Assembly (NCBI GenBank): GCA_004154925.1
Contig: QJNS01000052.1
Coordinates: 186,001-250,000, forward strand
From: Monosporascus cannonballus
Taxonomy: Eukaryota; Ascomycota; Sordariomycetes; Xylariales
Length of the DNA stretch: 64,000 nt
Reading direction: 5' to 3'
Part shown: one piece after another, positions 24,901-37,368 of the stretch
How positions within the stretch are numbered: position 1 is the stretch's first letter
Layout of the letters: every line of letters begins with the position of its first letter
Translations under genes and position numbers: made by a program
Notes under the pieces: generated by a model
The model's input: the letters and a program-made list of their open reading frames with translations, nothing else
Database searches by the model: none
What the model was told of the DNA's origin: nothing

Positions 24901-27047
24901 TTTGTCGAAAATCTTTCTTTGAAAATTATCTTATAATTTTATTCGTTATGTTTTAATAATTTCGTATCGAATTTTTTCCTGAAAAACTGCTTATATTTAT
25001 AATATTGTGATAATATATTAATTAAATATTCTGATTTTTTTAAGCTATTATTTGTGTTATTTTAAATCGTTATTCCGTTATTTTAATTTCGTTTTAATAA
25101 TAATAACGATACGTCGTATTTTTTTTTATATCCGTTTTTTTTATATTTTGTTTTTTTAAGTAATAAAATATTTATTGTATTATTATATTTATATTCGTCG
25201 CTATTATTAATCGAATATTAAGATCTTAATTTTTTTTATTTATTAATAAAAAATAAAATAAACTTTATCTAGTTAATTCCGCCATTAATTAAAATTTCGT
25301 ACTAGTATATTTCTGATAATCCTAAGATTATATTATAATTCTTAAATAAAACGATATCGAAATTAACCGTTTGGTATTATTTTTTAATAAAAATCTCGAA
25401 ATAATTAATTTCGCGTATAATTTTTCCGTTATCGTAAACGAATTCCTAATTTTCGGCATTCGTCATTATATAAGGTTTTAACTTATATTTTCATAACAGT
25501 TTAAATTTATTAATTATATCCGGTATAATATAATTTCTGCCCAAAATTCCGTAATTTACCATTATAATGTACTAATATATTCTAATTCGTATTTCTAAGG
25601 TAATAAAGTTATTAACGTTTTTTATTGTTGCGTTTAAAGCTTTTTTTAAAAATTCCTTTTAATTCCTTTAGGTTTCGTTATTTTACGGCTTTTTTATAAA
25701 TAACCTTTTTCTTTTAATTCTTATTTAAATTTATTAAATTTTATTTATACTTTTTCGTTTAACGCGTTAAGCTGTTATATTTATTATTATTGTCGGCATA
25801 CTATTTCTTTAAACCATATTAATTATTCTTAATATTTTTATAGTTTCTTTCCCTATCGAATAAATTATTTTTTATATTTACTATTACATTCCATTATACG
25901 GCGTTTTCGCTATTATTTTAAAGATTTTTTATAAATTAACGTATTTTTTAATAACTTTTTTAAGGGATTTATAATAAATATTAATTAAAAATAAAAGTCC
26001 GTAATAACTTTCTAATAATATTTTTTTACCGTACGCTAAATTAACTTTTTTTGCATTTAATAATCGTATTATCCATAATAACAAAAAAGGTTTTCTTACA
26101 GGTATTACATTATTTCAGGCTAATTTTCTGTTTCAGCCAATTACTGGATATTTCCTGGAGCTATAATTCGAAATTATTAATATTATTATTTATCGTTTTT
26201 AATATGCCCGGTATAATTTGGAAAATCAAATCCCGTATAATATATTCGAATAATTCGTATATAAATATATTATTTCCATTTTTCGTAATCGGGATATTCT
26301 CGTCGTCGACAATATATGGCATATATTTTACCGTATCGATCGGGTGTTCCGGGACAAATTTCCTTTATTTAATTCTGGTATTTACGTAATTATTTTTGTA
26401 ATATTTTTTGCCGTATTCGTAATGCTTATTAAGCCAGCTTTTTGGCTTTTCGCATTTTTTGTCGAATTTTTTGTCGTAATAATCCTTATTGGATTTTTTG
26501 TTATAAGCCTAATTCGTACTTGGCTTAAATTATATTAATAACTTTATTATTATTTCCTTAATTATTCCTGGACTGTTTTTCCGGTATAGGGGTCTAGTTA
26601 TTTTATCGTAATTTCTTGGGTTTTTTGCATTTATAAGCTTTATATCTTATTTTGCCGTAATTAAAGCATTTAATTTAACTCTAATTTTGTTTATGGGTAA
26701 CGCCGAGTTCCATAAATCCTAACGCCGTTCTATAAAAAGTAAGGGGTACGTTTCGTTTTTCCCCTGGTTAAACTTATTATATTCTAAACGTAAAGCATAT
26801 TATGTTTTTTTTAATATTTTTTAAATTATTAGTTATTAATTTTGATTATTTTTACGATATACCGATTTAGGGCAATTAATCGTTTAATCCGAATAATTTC
26901 ATTTTTTATATCGTTTTTTAATTTTTTATAAAATATATTAATAAAGGCGTCGGTTTTATCGTTTCCTTATCTTATTTTAGCTGCAAAACTTTTAAAGGTT
27001 ACGGCATACTTAAATATAAGTTTTTTTTGTCAAAATTATAAAAGTTA

Positions 27048-27242
27048 TTAAGCTATTAATCGTTTTTTATTTATATTGCCGAAATTATCGCGCATTTTAT
27101 TTTCGAAATTAATATAAATTAAAAAACTTTTATTAATAAAATTTTTTTTATTTACTTTTTTTATTTTTAAAAAGTTTCTTATAATAAGTTTAAACCAATT
27201 TACCGTTTTTCTTATTAAATATATTCCTGTTATTAGGACCAT
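27048..27242 (-). CDS. Gag (capsid) remnant of Gypsy copy A2
   Basis: 64-codon sense-strand frame resembling the retrotransposon gag capsid segment: a Thr-Gly-x-Tyr-Leu / Trp-Phe start, then FENKMRDNFGNI, comparable to the F-K-E-x-I-R-x-x-F-G stretch of fungal Gypsy Gag. The frame closes on both sides through RIP stops. Structural protein of virus-like particles in intact elements; here a relic. Confidence 0.5.
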   Translation of the reverse strand: MVLITGIYLIRKTVNWFKLIIRNFLKIKKVNKKNFINKSFLIYINFENKMRDNFGNINKKRLIA

Positions 27243-27524
27243 ATCCGTTAAATCGCTTAAGTCTAAGAGATAAAGGTAAATTCGTACCTGAATTAAAAAA
27301 GTTTAAGGATTACCTTTTCCATCATAAAATTTTAATTTCTTTGGCTTCATACGGGCGAAAAAGGGTTAAGCCGGCGTAACTCTAAATTATCAAATTTTTC
27401 TTTCCAGTTCCCGAATTCGAACTTAAAACTACTAAATAAAGGTTTCCTAAATACTGGTCGACATTTTGACAATATTAAGTATTGCTTAAAATCTGACGGT
27501 ATTACTAAATAAAAGCTTATAACG

Positions 27525-27911
27525 TATAACGGCTAAACGGTTTAATTAATTATTAAACCTTAAGTTGACGGATTTATATTAATAGAAGTATTATAAGAAT
27601 TTAAATAATAAATATAATAACGTATTACGTCTTATAATGCCAAAAGTGCCTTGGATAACGATATTATATTGTAAGCTGAAATTATCTAAATTATGGAATT
27701 AATAAACGTATATATATTTCTCCTTTAGCTAGATTACTACCAGTAAGTTGGTAATCCGGCTTACTGGCTTACCACCAATAAGTTGGTGATCCGGCTCACT
27801 GGCTTACCACCAGTAAGTTGGTGATCCATCACGTGACCTAATCCATACGTTTTTTCTTGGCCTTCTCCGTTGCGACCGTTCCTGGAGGCCGTGGCTTGTC
27901 AGGTCGTAACA
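27525..27911 (-). repeat. 5' LTR of Gypsy copy A2
   Basis: 387 bp, from TATAACGG (a RIP-changed TGTGACGG) to GTCGTAACA. The inner half is RIP-mutated; the outer half (about 27,740-27,911) is nearly unmutated and carries three copies of the ACCAGTAAGTTGGTGATCC repeat. Confidence 0.88.
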
Positions 27912-27916
27912 CTATG

Positions 27917-30900
27917 CCTAATGCCGAAATATTTTTACAGGTAAGAATTTATAACTTCCAAAAACGTTCAGAAGTTATTTTTATATTAATATAACTTAAA
28001 GTACAAATCGTTTACGATATTGTACCATCTTAAACGTTAAACGTTAAATAGCTTAAAATTGCGCTAAAAAAAGTAAAAAATAAAATAATTAAAAAATAAT
28101 TGGGATTTACGGAACGAAATGCGAAGGTGATTTCCTTAGCATTTTCAGCCTTAATATTAATGTTAAAATTATTTCGATTTGTACAAGCGTTATTTGCCAA
28201 AAATAATTAAAATATGCGACGAAATTATATTAAAAAAATCTATAATTCTGTTAATAATAAATTCGGTAACTTTAATACGACGCGTATATAAAAATTCCTT
28301 ATTATTTTTTGTACGAATATTTGGTAAAATATTTCCGCCTTAAGCCGGTAATAAGCATTAAAAATATTAATAAAATAATCAAGAAATAATTAGGGCAAAA
28401 AATTATCTGTCGGATCGTTATGCGAAATTTTTAAACCTAAAATGTAATAGGATTTTCCGGTAATTAAGATATTAAGTCGTCTAAGTAATTAACGATGAAT
28501 TTATAGCGAATATCGTTAACGGTATTATCGTTATAATAAAATACTTCGGCTATTTTATTATTAATATTAATATATATTTTATCGTTATTATCTGGTATTA
28601 CAAATATATTTTTGGCCTGGGCCCATTTCGCTATAACTTAATTAGGGTATCGTTATTTTGCCCGGTTATTAATAATTAATAAAATATTAAAATAATTATA
28701 AAATAATATATATTAGTAAATATTAATTTCGTGCTTAATAATTATACTTTACGTCGTTTGTTCTTCAGGAATTATATATAAATATAAACGTTTCTAATTA
28801 TTTAATTTACGTTTAATTTATTGCCTTAAGTTATAACAAACTTTTTCGATATTATTTTGTTCTGCCGAAATATTAACTTTTTACGTCCGAACCTTTTTGG
28901 TGTACGGATTTTAAAATAATAATTCGTCGGATTTCCGACGTTTAAGTAAAAGGGGTATTACGGAACTAAAAGCCAAAAATCCTAAATGCGATTATTTCAG
29001 GATTATTTCAGAAATTAGGTAACGGTAATCAAAAATAACGTATTATAATAAGGTAAGGTAATAGGATTTGATTAGGCTGGAAATGAAAGGAATTAAGTAA
29101 TTAAATAAAAAAAACCAAATAAACAATTTGTAATAAATGCAGAATTTTAATTAAATGAAAATTTATATAAGGTATACGGAACTTAAAAACTTATTAATAA
29201 GGAATTTTATACTTATAAAATTTAAAGTAAAATTTACTTAATTACATAATATTAATTATTTTTTAGCCTTTTTTTAAATAAATATTCAAAATAAATAAAA
29301 AAGGGTTAATTAAAATAATTTATAAAATATATATTATTTCTTTAAGTTTCTTAAAGCCTTAATAACTAGGTTCAAAATAATTACATTTTAATAGAAATAA
29401 ATCTCCCGAATAATATAAATATCTTTTACCTAAAACGTTATTCGCTTACTATAAATAACGCAAAAATTATTATTTTAAAATAAAAAAACCAGAAAATTTT
29501 TTGCAATTTTTTATAATATTTTCAAAATAAACGCCTTTATCCGCATAAATTGGAATAATGCATTTATAAATACTTCACGAACAATACGCTAAAATAATAT
29601 TTTCCCGAAAATTAAACGGATATTTTTTTAATACTTCCGAATTTCGCGGAATATATTTATTAGAAAATATTAATAATAAAATAATTATGAAATAATCCGG
29701 GTTATATATTTATTATTAGGTTTCCGTCTAGAACGCCAAACCTTACGCGTAAATGTTATTAATTAAAGTTTTATTAGCTTACCTAATGTTTTTTTTGGCG
29801 GATTTGGGAATAAAGTTAATTAATAATACTAACTTATTTTGTACTGTACGTCAAATAGGCATATATTTAGTAAATTTAGATAATAGGAAAAAATTAAAAA
29901 TAAAATTATTAAAATTTTAATTAAATTCGCTTTAAATATTATCAGTTCGTAAAGGATTTAAGGTATTACTTAAAATAAATAATTTTCCAATTACATTATT
30001 TCGATAGTATTAGGTTCGAATTAAAGTAAATAAAGTAAATAACTTTATTATAAGAGTTTAATGAAAAGGAAAAAGGAAATAAACGACGTTCGAAAAAGTT
30101 AATACGTAATTTTAAAACCATATATCGCCAGCTATCCACGTAATTTCGATTATCTTTTTTTTCCATTTTCGCCAATTATTCGTTTATTGCAAAAAGAATT
30201 TTTATTATAGCTTTAATCGAATTTATTATAATGCCGAAATAATATCGCAAATTTTCGAGGATTTTAACTTTGGCGATAATAATTTCGATAATAATAAATT
30301 GTTATAAAATATTTTTTCACAAAATAACAACTTTAATTAAAATAATAATTCAGAAAATTTTGTTATCGATAATCAAAATAATAACGAAATATTTAACGAA
30401 AATTATTTGCTAAAAGGTAATAATGGAAATTACCAAAACCAAAAACCGATTAAAATAAATTCGAATTAAAAACAAAATACTCGAAAACTAAATTCGGAAC
30501 CTAGTTATTTACAATTTAACCAATAATCACCAAACGAAAAATAACTTAACTTATTAAGTTTACCCAGTTAAAAAAACCGCTTTATTACACTAGACTATTC
30601 GAGCCGATCCTAATCCTAGATACGACGGAAAGCCGATTTTCCTATTATTAACCGGGAATATTACGAATATCGAAAACGTTAATACGAGAATTAGGTGGTT
30701 TGGTTCCAGCAGTAATTATGGTTTTAAAAAAACGTTAATAGCAAAAATAACGAAAACTTATTAAACGAAATTATCGGTATATTTAATAAAATAAACCGTA
30801 ATTCGGAATACTGGAAGAACTTTATATAAATTTGTTAACGGATAATTAAATAGCTTAAGATTAAATATCGGCAATATAGGTATTATTTTATATATTTTAC

Positions 30901-30999
30901 CTTTTTTAAAAAAACGGAATAAATTCCATAAAAATATTTACGGAATAATATATATTGTAACAAAATGAATTAAACGGACCTAATTATTAATAATAAGGT
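27917..30999. other. AT-rich hAT interior without recognisable product
   Basis: RIP-degraded. No open frame of note on either strand, and no match to the Gypsy copies. It may contain the 5' part of the transposase gene or an unrelated passenger. The stretch around 30,580-30,720 is richer in sense codons (plus strand) but matches no family I can name. Confidence 0.4.
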
Positions 31000-33600
31000 C
31001 CCTAATATAATTATGGTATATATATAATTTGAAATAATTCTGAAATAATTATTATATAACTTTTTATTAATAAGTTTTTATTTAACTTTTTTTATTTTTA
31101 GCTTTTTTTCCTTTTTTAAGAGTAATAATTTTGAAATAATTTTTACTTATTATAAATAAAACCCAGCATTATTTAAAATGCTTAATTTCAATTAAATCTT
31201 TTTAATTAATTATTTCGTATTTCAATATTTATTTACCAGGGGTCTTTTAAATAAATATTTTCGAGCCATAATGTTATTTTATAGTAACGGCTTTAAACCA
31301 CCAGTAATAAAAATATATATAAAGCATATACGGACATATATTAACGCAGTTATTAAACATAAATTTAAGGATATTCTCTTAAAGTTTTATATATCAATTA
31401 ATTATAATGTTTAAATTACGCTTTAATTAGTATTTTCGTTTTAAGGAATTATTATTTATTAAATTAACCGGGAATAAAAAAAACGTTATTTTTTAATTAA
31501 TATCTAATTTTATAATATTAAATCGAATAAGTTTAATAACGATAAATTATTATATCGGTTAAAAAAGCTAAGAATAAACGAGCGATTTCGTATTTTTACT
31601 GTAGATAATAGCCCTAATATTAAATAAATAACTATATAAAAATAGCTTTATCGAAAGTTAAACGACAAATTCCAATAGGCAAATAAGATTCGGCATTATG
31701 CATATACGTTATATACTTTATAAAAGGCATTTAATAACTTTTTTAAAACTTATGGCATAAGGCCACCAAATAAATTTAAAAAAGCTTTAAGCGAACAGAA
31801 CAAAAAATTCAAAAATTTGCCGAAATAGGGCAAAACCTTATTAATCCGAAAAAAAATATATAATTATATTAGTACGTATTTTTTGAAATAATTATAAAAT
31901 AATTATTTAATTTTTATAATTACGTATATTTACTATTTGGATTTATTTCGGTTCCGATAAAAAAGACCTTTTTATAAATTTAACAAAATATAATTATAAA
32001 TAAGATTTTGGATAATAAAAACGTATTTTAAATAATCCGTAACGTTTATAGCCGTTAAAGTTCGGTAACCTTTTTCTTATTACGTATTATAAAAATATAT
32101 CCCGCAATTTAGAAATTTATACGCAAATATTTATTATTAAAAGAAATAGATTATGTATTACTTTTTAACGGTATCAAATTTATTTATTATTTGGTTAATA
32201 TTTCCAAATGCTTTATCTGGATAACGAATAATTTCGGTTTTTCCCGGGAAAACCGTATTTCTTATATGGTGGGCGGGTACAAAATCATGTTTAAGCATTT
32301 ATGTAAATACGAAAAGCATATCGTTAAGGCTTATTAAAAGTATTACCCAAATAAAAAACCAAAAAATAAAAAAAATAAAAAATAAAAAAAAACTGATATT
32401 TTCTAAATTCATTAACCGATTACTAATATGGTTATAACTATTACGGAAAAATACCAAATTAATAATTTCGAAAATTTTTAAATATATCAATAAGTTATTT
32501 ATTAATAATTATCCATTAATTTATTTTTTCGTTTTAATTTATTTACCATCAAATAATATGGTCATTAAATTCTGTAATTACTTTAACGATTAACAAAAAT
32601 ATTTTTAATTAAAATTATTTAATAATATACTTTATAAGGAAACCGTTAAATGCTTTAAGCAAACGTACAAAAAATATTGGGAAAAATATAATAAGCGGAA
32701 TATATAATTTATTGCACATATTTTTATTTCGAATTACGGAAATTTTACCGAAAATTTTTTATTAAATTCAAATCTTAAAAAAAGGTGTTCGGTATACCGT
32801 ATTAGTGACAATCCGTAAAAGAATATTATTGATAATTATCTCCAATATAAACGTAAATAATTTAATTAATATTTTGAAAATTATTTCTTAATTATAATAT
32901 TTAGGTATTTATTCAAACGAAATTATTTTAATATTATAATAACGGATTAATAACATATTTCCCAGTTTTAAATATTTTGTACGTAATTTATTATATATTT
33001 AATATTTTTCCGTATTAATAAAGCATATTTGAAATTTTATTTAATTAAAATATTATTTTAACTGTTAATTAATATTACTGTAATAATTTTATTTAATTTT
33101 AATTATATTATTTTATATCCAAATTAAAATATTTAATTTAGATAACGATATTACATACGATAACAATAATCTCGTTTATATTCGAAAACGATTCGAAAAA
33201 CGTAAGAAAAAAATACGGGAAATATTCCAAATTTTATTTATCGAAAATCTAGGGAAATTGCCGGATTAATATAATTTATTACCAGATAAACTTTACGGGG
33301 TATTAAATAATAATTTAAAAAATCCGGATAAAACCGAAAATAACGAAAACGAAAATCAAGTATTCCGGGAATTTCCATATGCTAATTAAACTATTAAGGT
33401 AAGCGGATTTTAACATAAAAAAGCTGTATTTAAGGATTAATTTTGCAAAAAAAAAAGCTAACTAATGACAAAAATAAGGGCGTTATTAAAAAATAAGCGA
33501 ACAAAATTTCGAAAAATTAAATTTTAACGCTTTCTTAAAACCGGCCGTTTTTCCAGGATAACTTAAATTTATTTTTATTATTATAATAAACCAGGCCCGT
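31000..33600 (+). pseudogene. RIP-mutated hAT transposase
   Basis: Translated through stops on the plus strand, 31,340-31,660 gives a hAT catalytic-core pattern: I-Y-stop-I-N-R-E-stop-K (stops at the Trp positions of the usual hWIDxxW motif, 31,450-31,480), then LLYRLKKLRINERFRIFTVDN (31,545-31,615), which matches the hAT segment around the catalytic T-D-N. A later region near 32,600-32,720 is again coding-like. Stops at almost every expected Gln and Trp show RIP. Limits are approximate. The enzyme would have bound the subterminal arrays and moved the element; it is dead. Confidence 0.7.
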
Positions 33601-34766
33601 AATTATTAGGTTAGGGCGATAAATAATACAATTAACATATTCGTAATTTTTAAAGGCGGATTAAATTTAATATAAGGTTATTTTTTTTTCCTTTTTTATT
33701 TATTATTTATTTTTATTACATAATACATAAATATTTACTATAAGAAATATTTGTTTATATAAATTAAAAATTAAAGAAATAATCGTAAAATAATAATATT
33801 ATATATATTATTTTTATTATAATAAGGAAATAAAGCTTTTTAAAGTAAGGTATTTAGGTAAATTATGGAAACTTTTTTTAATTACTTTATATTACCTTAT
33901 ATATCCTATTTTCCAAAAAATCGTTTATATTTATACTTAATTAAGAATTTGCGGAATACTTATTAATTATTATACCGCTATTATAATTAATAATGTTACG
34001 CCATTATAATAACAAATTTAACTGTAATAATAAAATTTTATTAAAATAATCCTGAAATAATTATTTGTTAATAATTTAATAATTGCAGTAATGGCCAAAA
34101 TAACGCGTATTAGGTAAACGGCTTATTAATTAATTCTGAAATTAAAAAAATTACCTGGTACTAAAAAAAGAATTCCTTACGTTATAAAATAACTTTCGGC
34201 TAAGAAAATTATACCTAAACGCCCGGCTGGGAAAATAATACCTAAGGGCCCGGCTTTTTTTAAAAGGCGAAAACGATACGTTTTGCCTGGCAGTAAGTTT
34301 TTTTTAAGAAAATAAAATAATTTTAAAATAATATTAATGTATATAGCCGTCGTTTTGCGTAAAATCCGACAATATCAAATAAATATTAAATTATTACTTA
34401 AAAAAATGCCTTTTTAACGTTTAATAAGGGAAATTTCGTAATAATTTAAAAACTAATAGCGATTCTAAATTTTTGCTATAGGTGTTATGCAGGAAACGGC
34501 AAAAGCTGTATTAATCGAATTATTTGAAAATAAATAATATATAAAATAATTTTGAAATAATTTAATTTTTTATAATAATTAATTTGTGCGCCATTTACGC
34601 CAAACGAATCATTATTTAACAAAAAGATATGCAATTAATTAAAAATATTTTAAGCTATTATTAAAGCTTAGCAGGACCGTAAATGAAAAATACGGCTCCT
34701 GGTAAAAAACCTGGCGTTTCGTTAGGCAAAGCTTATAACCAAAGTTTTAAACGTACCAAAAAAAAA

Positions 34767-34841
34767 CGCGTAAAATAATAATGCGCAAAATAATAACGCG
34801 CAAAATAATAACGCATAAAATAATAACGCGTAAAATAATAA
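34767..34841. repeat. 15-bp tandem repeat, five units
   Basis: Five consecutive units of CGCGTAAAATAATAA with single-base variants (TGCGC, CGCGC, CGCAT). The variants are C/T differences, so the array was probably uniform before RIP. Inside the hAT element. Confidence 0.7.
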
Positions 34842-35042
34842 GGATTCGGATAATACGCAGGATAATAATAATAATAAAATCTTGAATAAAATTTAGGTTT
34901 GGTTTAAAGGGAAATTGGCATTATTTGGTTTTATGATACCCAAAAAGTTTTATGTAATTTAGCTGCAAATTCTTTAATATTACCATTTTTACCGGATTAT
35001 TTCAGATTATTTCAAACTATTAAAGCGATTTGCTTTATATGC

Positions 35043-35215
35043 AAATTTTTTACCTACTAGGTACTCGTGGGTCCTTGGCAAGACCCAATGAGTACCCAAT
35101 AGGTCCCTGGCAAATCCGATGGGTACCCGCGGGTACCCACCAAATCAGATGGGTAGTGGATGGGTACCCATCAGGACCCATGGGTCTTCGTGGGTCACCC
35201 ACGGGTACCCATTCC
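35043..35215. repeat. hAT right subterminal palindromic array
   Basis: Mirror of the left array: GGGTACCC, ACCCATGGGT, ACCCGCGGGT and CCTGGCAAATC-type spacers. The open frame 35030-35236 running through it is a by-product of the repeats. Confidence 0.75.
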
Positions 35216-35224
35216 CTCACCCTA

Positions 35225-35232
35225 AGTGTGGG
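35225..35232. repeat. hAT target-site duplication, right
   Basis: AGTGTGGG directly after the right terminal repeat (TCCCTCACCCTA), identical to 20040-20047. Removing the element and one copy joins the two gene blocks. Confidence 0.88.
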
Positions 35233-36051
35233 ATGATACCCCGAGAGCTATAGGCCTACTGCGAGAAAGGAAAATCCAGTATTCAGATTGGACCTATCCT
35301 AGGGATTCAAGCGGTGCGAGCATTAGTGGATCTATCAGTTACGGAGCTAATATAGCTGAGGGAGACGGGGCTGCACTTAGCCCTATAATCAAACCCCTAG
35401 CCTTCGATACACCAGAGAAGGATGATGTCTAAGCCCATTGTATTTAGCCGATTTTACAATTATTGCATAATGGACTGTCAAAGATACGTTAGGCATCCGT
35501 TAGCTACCATTCTAATTTGGCAGTATTAAGGGCTTAGGGATTATACAACCTTACATATATACAGAGGTGTGGATAGTCCTGCCCTTATCCCAGCCCCCAC
35601 TCCAATGCGGTCTTTGACCGTTCCGGAAGTAATTTTGTGCTAACTTTAACATAACCACTGGGCTCGACTCCGTACTATAAACTTGACTCTTGCTATGGAA
35701 GTTAAGCCACCTATGCCCCCGGTATGCTTTGTCGCCACCATACCTCCTTAGAACTTTATCAAGACCTTTTAGGTCTATTTGAATACTTAGTAATCAGTTA
35801 CATAGTCCGCATAAGCTGAATTCCCGATTCTACAGAACTTTAAGCCTCGCGAGAGAACAAAGAAATGTCTCACGAGTCTCGATAGTGTCAGGAGCTAAAA
35901 TGGATTGTCATGACTGCGGACATAAGGCGGAAAATCGTGTTGACATGCTCCAGTTCTAGTATACGCGGAAATTGACGTCGACGATAGTCCTATTGCCGTC
36001 TGAGGTTGTGGCCACTTCTTCACTTGGGAGACAATTGACGGTCTGGGCAGT
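35233..36051. other. Intergenic region, nothing recognised
   Basis: Ordinary base content. A 68-codon plus-strand frame at 35226-35432 starts inside the hAT duplication and is probably chance. No domain, repeat or RNA found. Confidence 0.4.
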
Positions 36052-37160
36052 ATGGCAGATATTTACACCACAGATAACAGAGGGGAGTACAGCGGTCTTG
36101 AGGATCTCTCGACTATCCCCAAAGCCAACACCGTCCCTGCCTTCCCCAGGTTGCAAGCGCCCCATTCATCAGTCCGCCACGAGACGCTACAATCGCACCA
36201 TCAACAGGCTGCCATGTATGGAACGTCAAAACGATTCATCTCGAAGGATCGTAAAGACCTAGTTGCGCTGGAGGAGCATTTGAAGAGGATCGAGGACTCG
36301 CTAGACTCCACGCGCGCTCCCATGCTCAGTGGTAGTGCCAGCAGACGCACCGCCAAAGCGCTCATTCTCAGATACAGGGAAGCAAGATTGCTAGATAGAC
36401 AAGCTAGCAGCTTTCGGGCTGCTATGGGCGTCGCCCATCAGCCAAGCAAGAAGCTGCTCGATGCCATGACAAAGTGTGCGCGTTCCCCTTACCCATATTC
36501 ACAAGCAGCCCGGATGAGCCGGCTAAGCCTTACCCAAGGCCGCCCAGCTTTTCGACAAATGCGTGACGCGCGGCGCACGGCCTGTCAGCGTCAAGGTGGA
36601 GGAAATGGTACTCCGCGACAAGTTCAGCACAGCGAAGGACAACAACATGTCGTCATTATCCCGGGGCCTGCCGCAAAATCATGCTACATCACCCCTGCGC
36701 GATTCCAAGACCATGATCGCCCAGACCCGGGAAACTTCACTATTTCGAATAGGGGTTGGCGCAATATTATCATATGCGAAGGTATCGCAATGAGTAGCAT
36801 GACGGACCCGTATTCCAGACTTGTACATCACCAGTTATGACGGCTAACCCCTAATCCGGCAGAATTGACGCATGGTAGCGCCGAAGCCGTCCAGGTTTGG
36901 GCTCTGCAGGGCTCGATCGAAGACAAATTTTTCATGATTTGCTCGATGAAGCACTTGGAATGTGCAGCAAATCTCAGGACTCGCATACGGTGGTCTTAAG
37001 AGATGTCGTCAAGGCTACAATGCGTCTGTACAAGGCCCCTCGATATGAAGAGCACACCCGAAGAGCTGGCAGCTATCAAAACGGCTATGGTCAGCGGAGG
37101 TGGCGGTATTGCCTCCCATTCGGGCCATCGGTACAACCGCGTATATGGACACCCAGTGAG
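36052..37160 (+). pseudogene. Unrecognised, probably degenerate gene
   Basis: Not recognised. An open frame of 262 codons (36052-36840) has a Lys/Glu-rich middle (SKDRKDLVALEEHLKRIEDS) and a basic segment (YREARLLDRQASSFR). From about 36,540 a second frame looks more protein-like (VTRGARPVSVKVEEMVLRD), and between 36,900 and 37,160 coding-like pieces alternate frames (IFHDLLDEALGM; STPEELAAIKTAMVSGGGG). The last piece ends at a GTGAGT donor-like site. These switches suggest one gene broken by indels, or missed introns. A short R2 insertion follows at 37197. I will not assign a function. Confidence 0.4.
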
Positions 37161-37196
37161 TTTTCTTTCTCATCCTCTTTGTTGACCTGCACCCAA

Positions 37197-37363
37197 TGTC
37201 ACACTTACTAAGGAGCAGATACACAGCTCTTGAGGATATATTGACTTGTAGGATGCTAGGAAGTGGTGATCCCACTTGTTGTGGGTGATCCACTGATATA
37301 GGGCTTCGGAAAGGAACAACAATCACCCGAAGACCCCAGCAAGGGGTGCCCTTTTCCATGACA
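37197..37363. mobile_element. TGTCA...TGACA short element, family R2 copy 2
   Basis: 167 bp, same ends as the copy at 14655, flanked by CCCAA at 37192-37196 and 37364-37368. Strong identity over GACTTGTAGGA, GCTAGGAAG and GATCCCACTTGTTGTGGG; the centre differs. TG...CA ends plus 5-bp duplications at two unrelated sites define the element. Confidence 0.78.
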
Positions 37364-37368
37364 CCCAA

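Larger units (their letters stand above)
21209..27911 (-). mobile_element. Complete Ty3/Gypsy chromovirus (copy A2), nested in hAT
   Basis: 6703 bp with LTRs at both ends (3' LTR 21209-21594, 5' LTR 27525-27911), flanked by CCATG (21204-21208) and CTATG (27912-27916), a 5-bp duplication differing by one RIP-type C/T change. Minus-strand domains in order: gag (about 27,250 down to 26,000), protease (about 25.6-25.1 kb), reverse transcriptase with an intact YLDDIFIFS (near 24,440-24,470), RNase H (near 24.0 kb), integrase (about 23.6-22.9 kb) and chromodomain (22,340-22,230, with W-K-x-x-P-D). The polypurine tract (GGAAAAGGGGAGAT) abuts the 3' LTR. Many RIP stops; not active. Confidence 0.9.
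20048..35224 (+). mobile_element. hAT DNA transposon carrying a nested Gypsy element
   Basis: Perfect 12-bp terminal inverted repeats (TAGGGTGAGGGA at 20048; its reverse complement ends at 35224) are flanked by an exact 8-bp duplication, AGTGTGGG (20040-20047 and 35225-35232). An 8-bp duplication and TA-GG-type ends are typical of hAT. Both ends carry GGGTACCC-rich subterminal arrays, and a RIP-mutated hAT transposase lies near 31.3-31.7 kb on the plus strand. The 15.2 kb include a later 6.7-kb Gypsy element (21209-27911), leaving about 8.5 kb of hAT sequence, long for the family, so other material may be inside. It landed about 110 bp after the Zn2Cys6 regulator. All internal sequence is RIP-degraded; the termini are not. 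Confidence 0.87.

Noticed and set aside
26051..26538. Plus-strand hydrophobic ORFs in copy A2 (and the similar one at 57766-58056 in A3)
   Set aside because: They lie opposite the gag region. The hydrophobic look comes from the reverse complement of Asp/Glu/Asn-rich gag codons, and RIP changes remove stops on this strand. Similarity between the two only reflects the shared gag.
32299..32490. Minus-strand hydrophobic ORF in the hAT interior
   Set aside because: A poly-Phe/Ile product of an AT-rich stretch opposite the transposase relic.
20048..35224. Starship-type giant element carrying cargo genes
   Set aside because: No tyrosine-recombinase captain-like gene was seen. Inverted ends, an 8-bp duplication and the hAT core explain the unit.
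35030..35236. 68-codon ORF rich in Gly, Pro and Trp
   Set aside because: It is a read-through of the GGGTACCC-type subterminal repeats of the hAT element.
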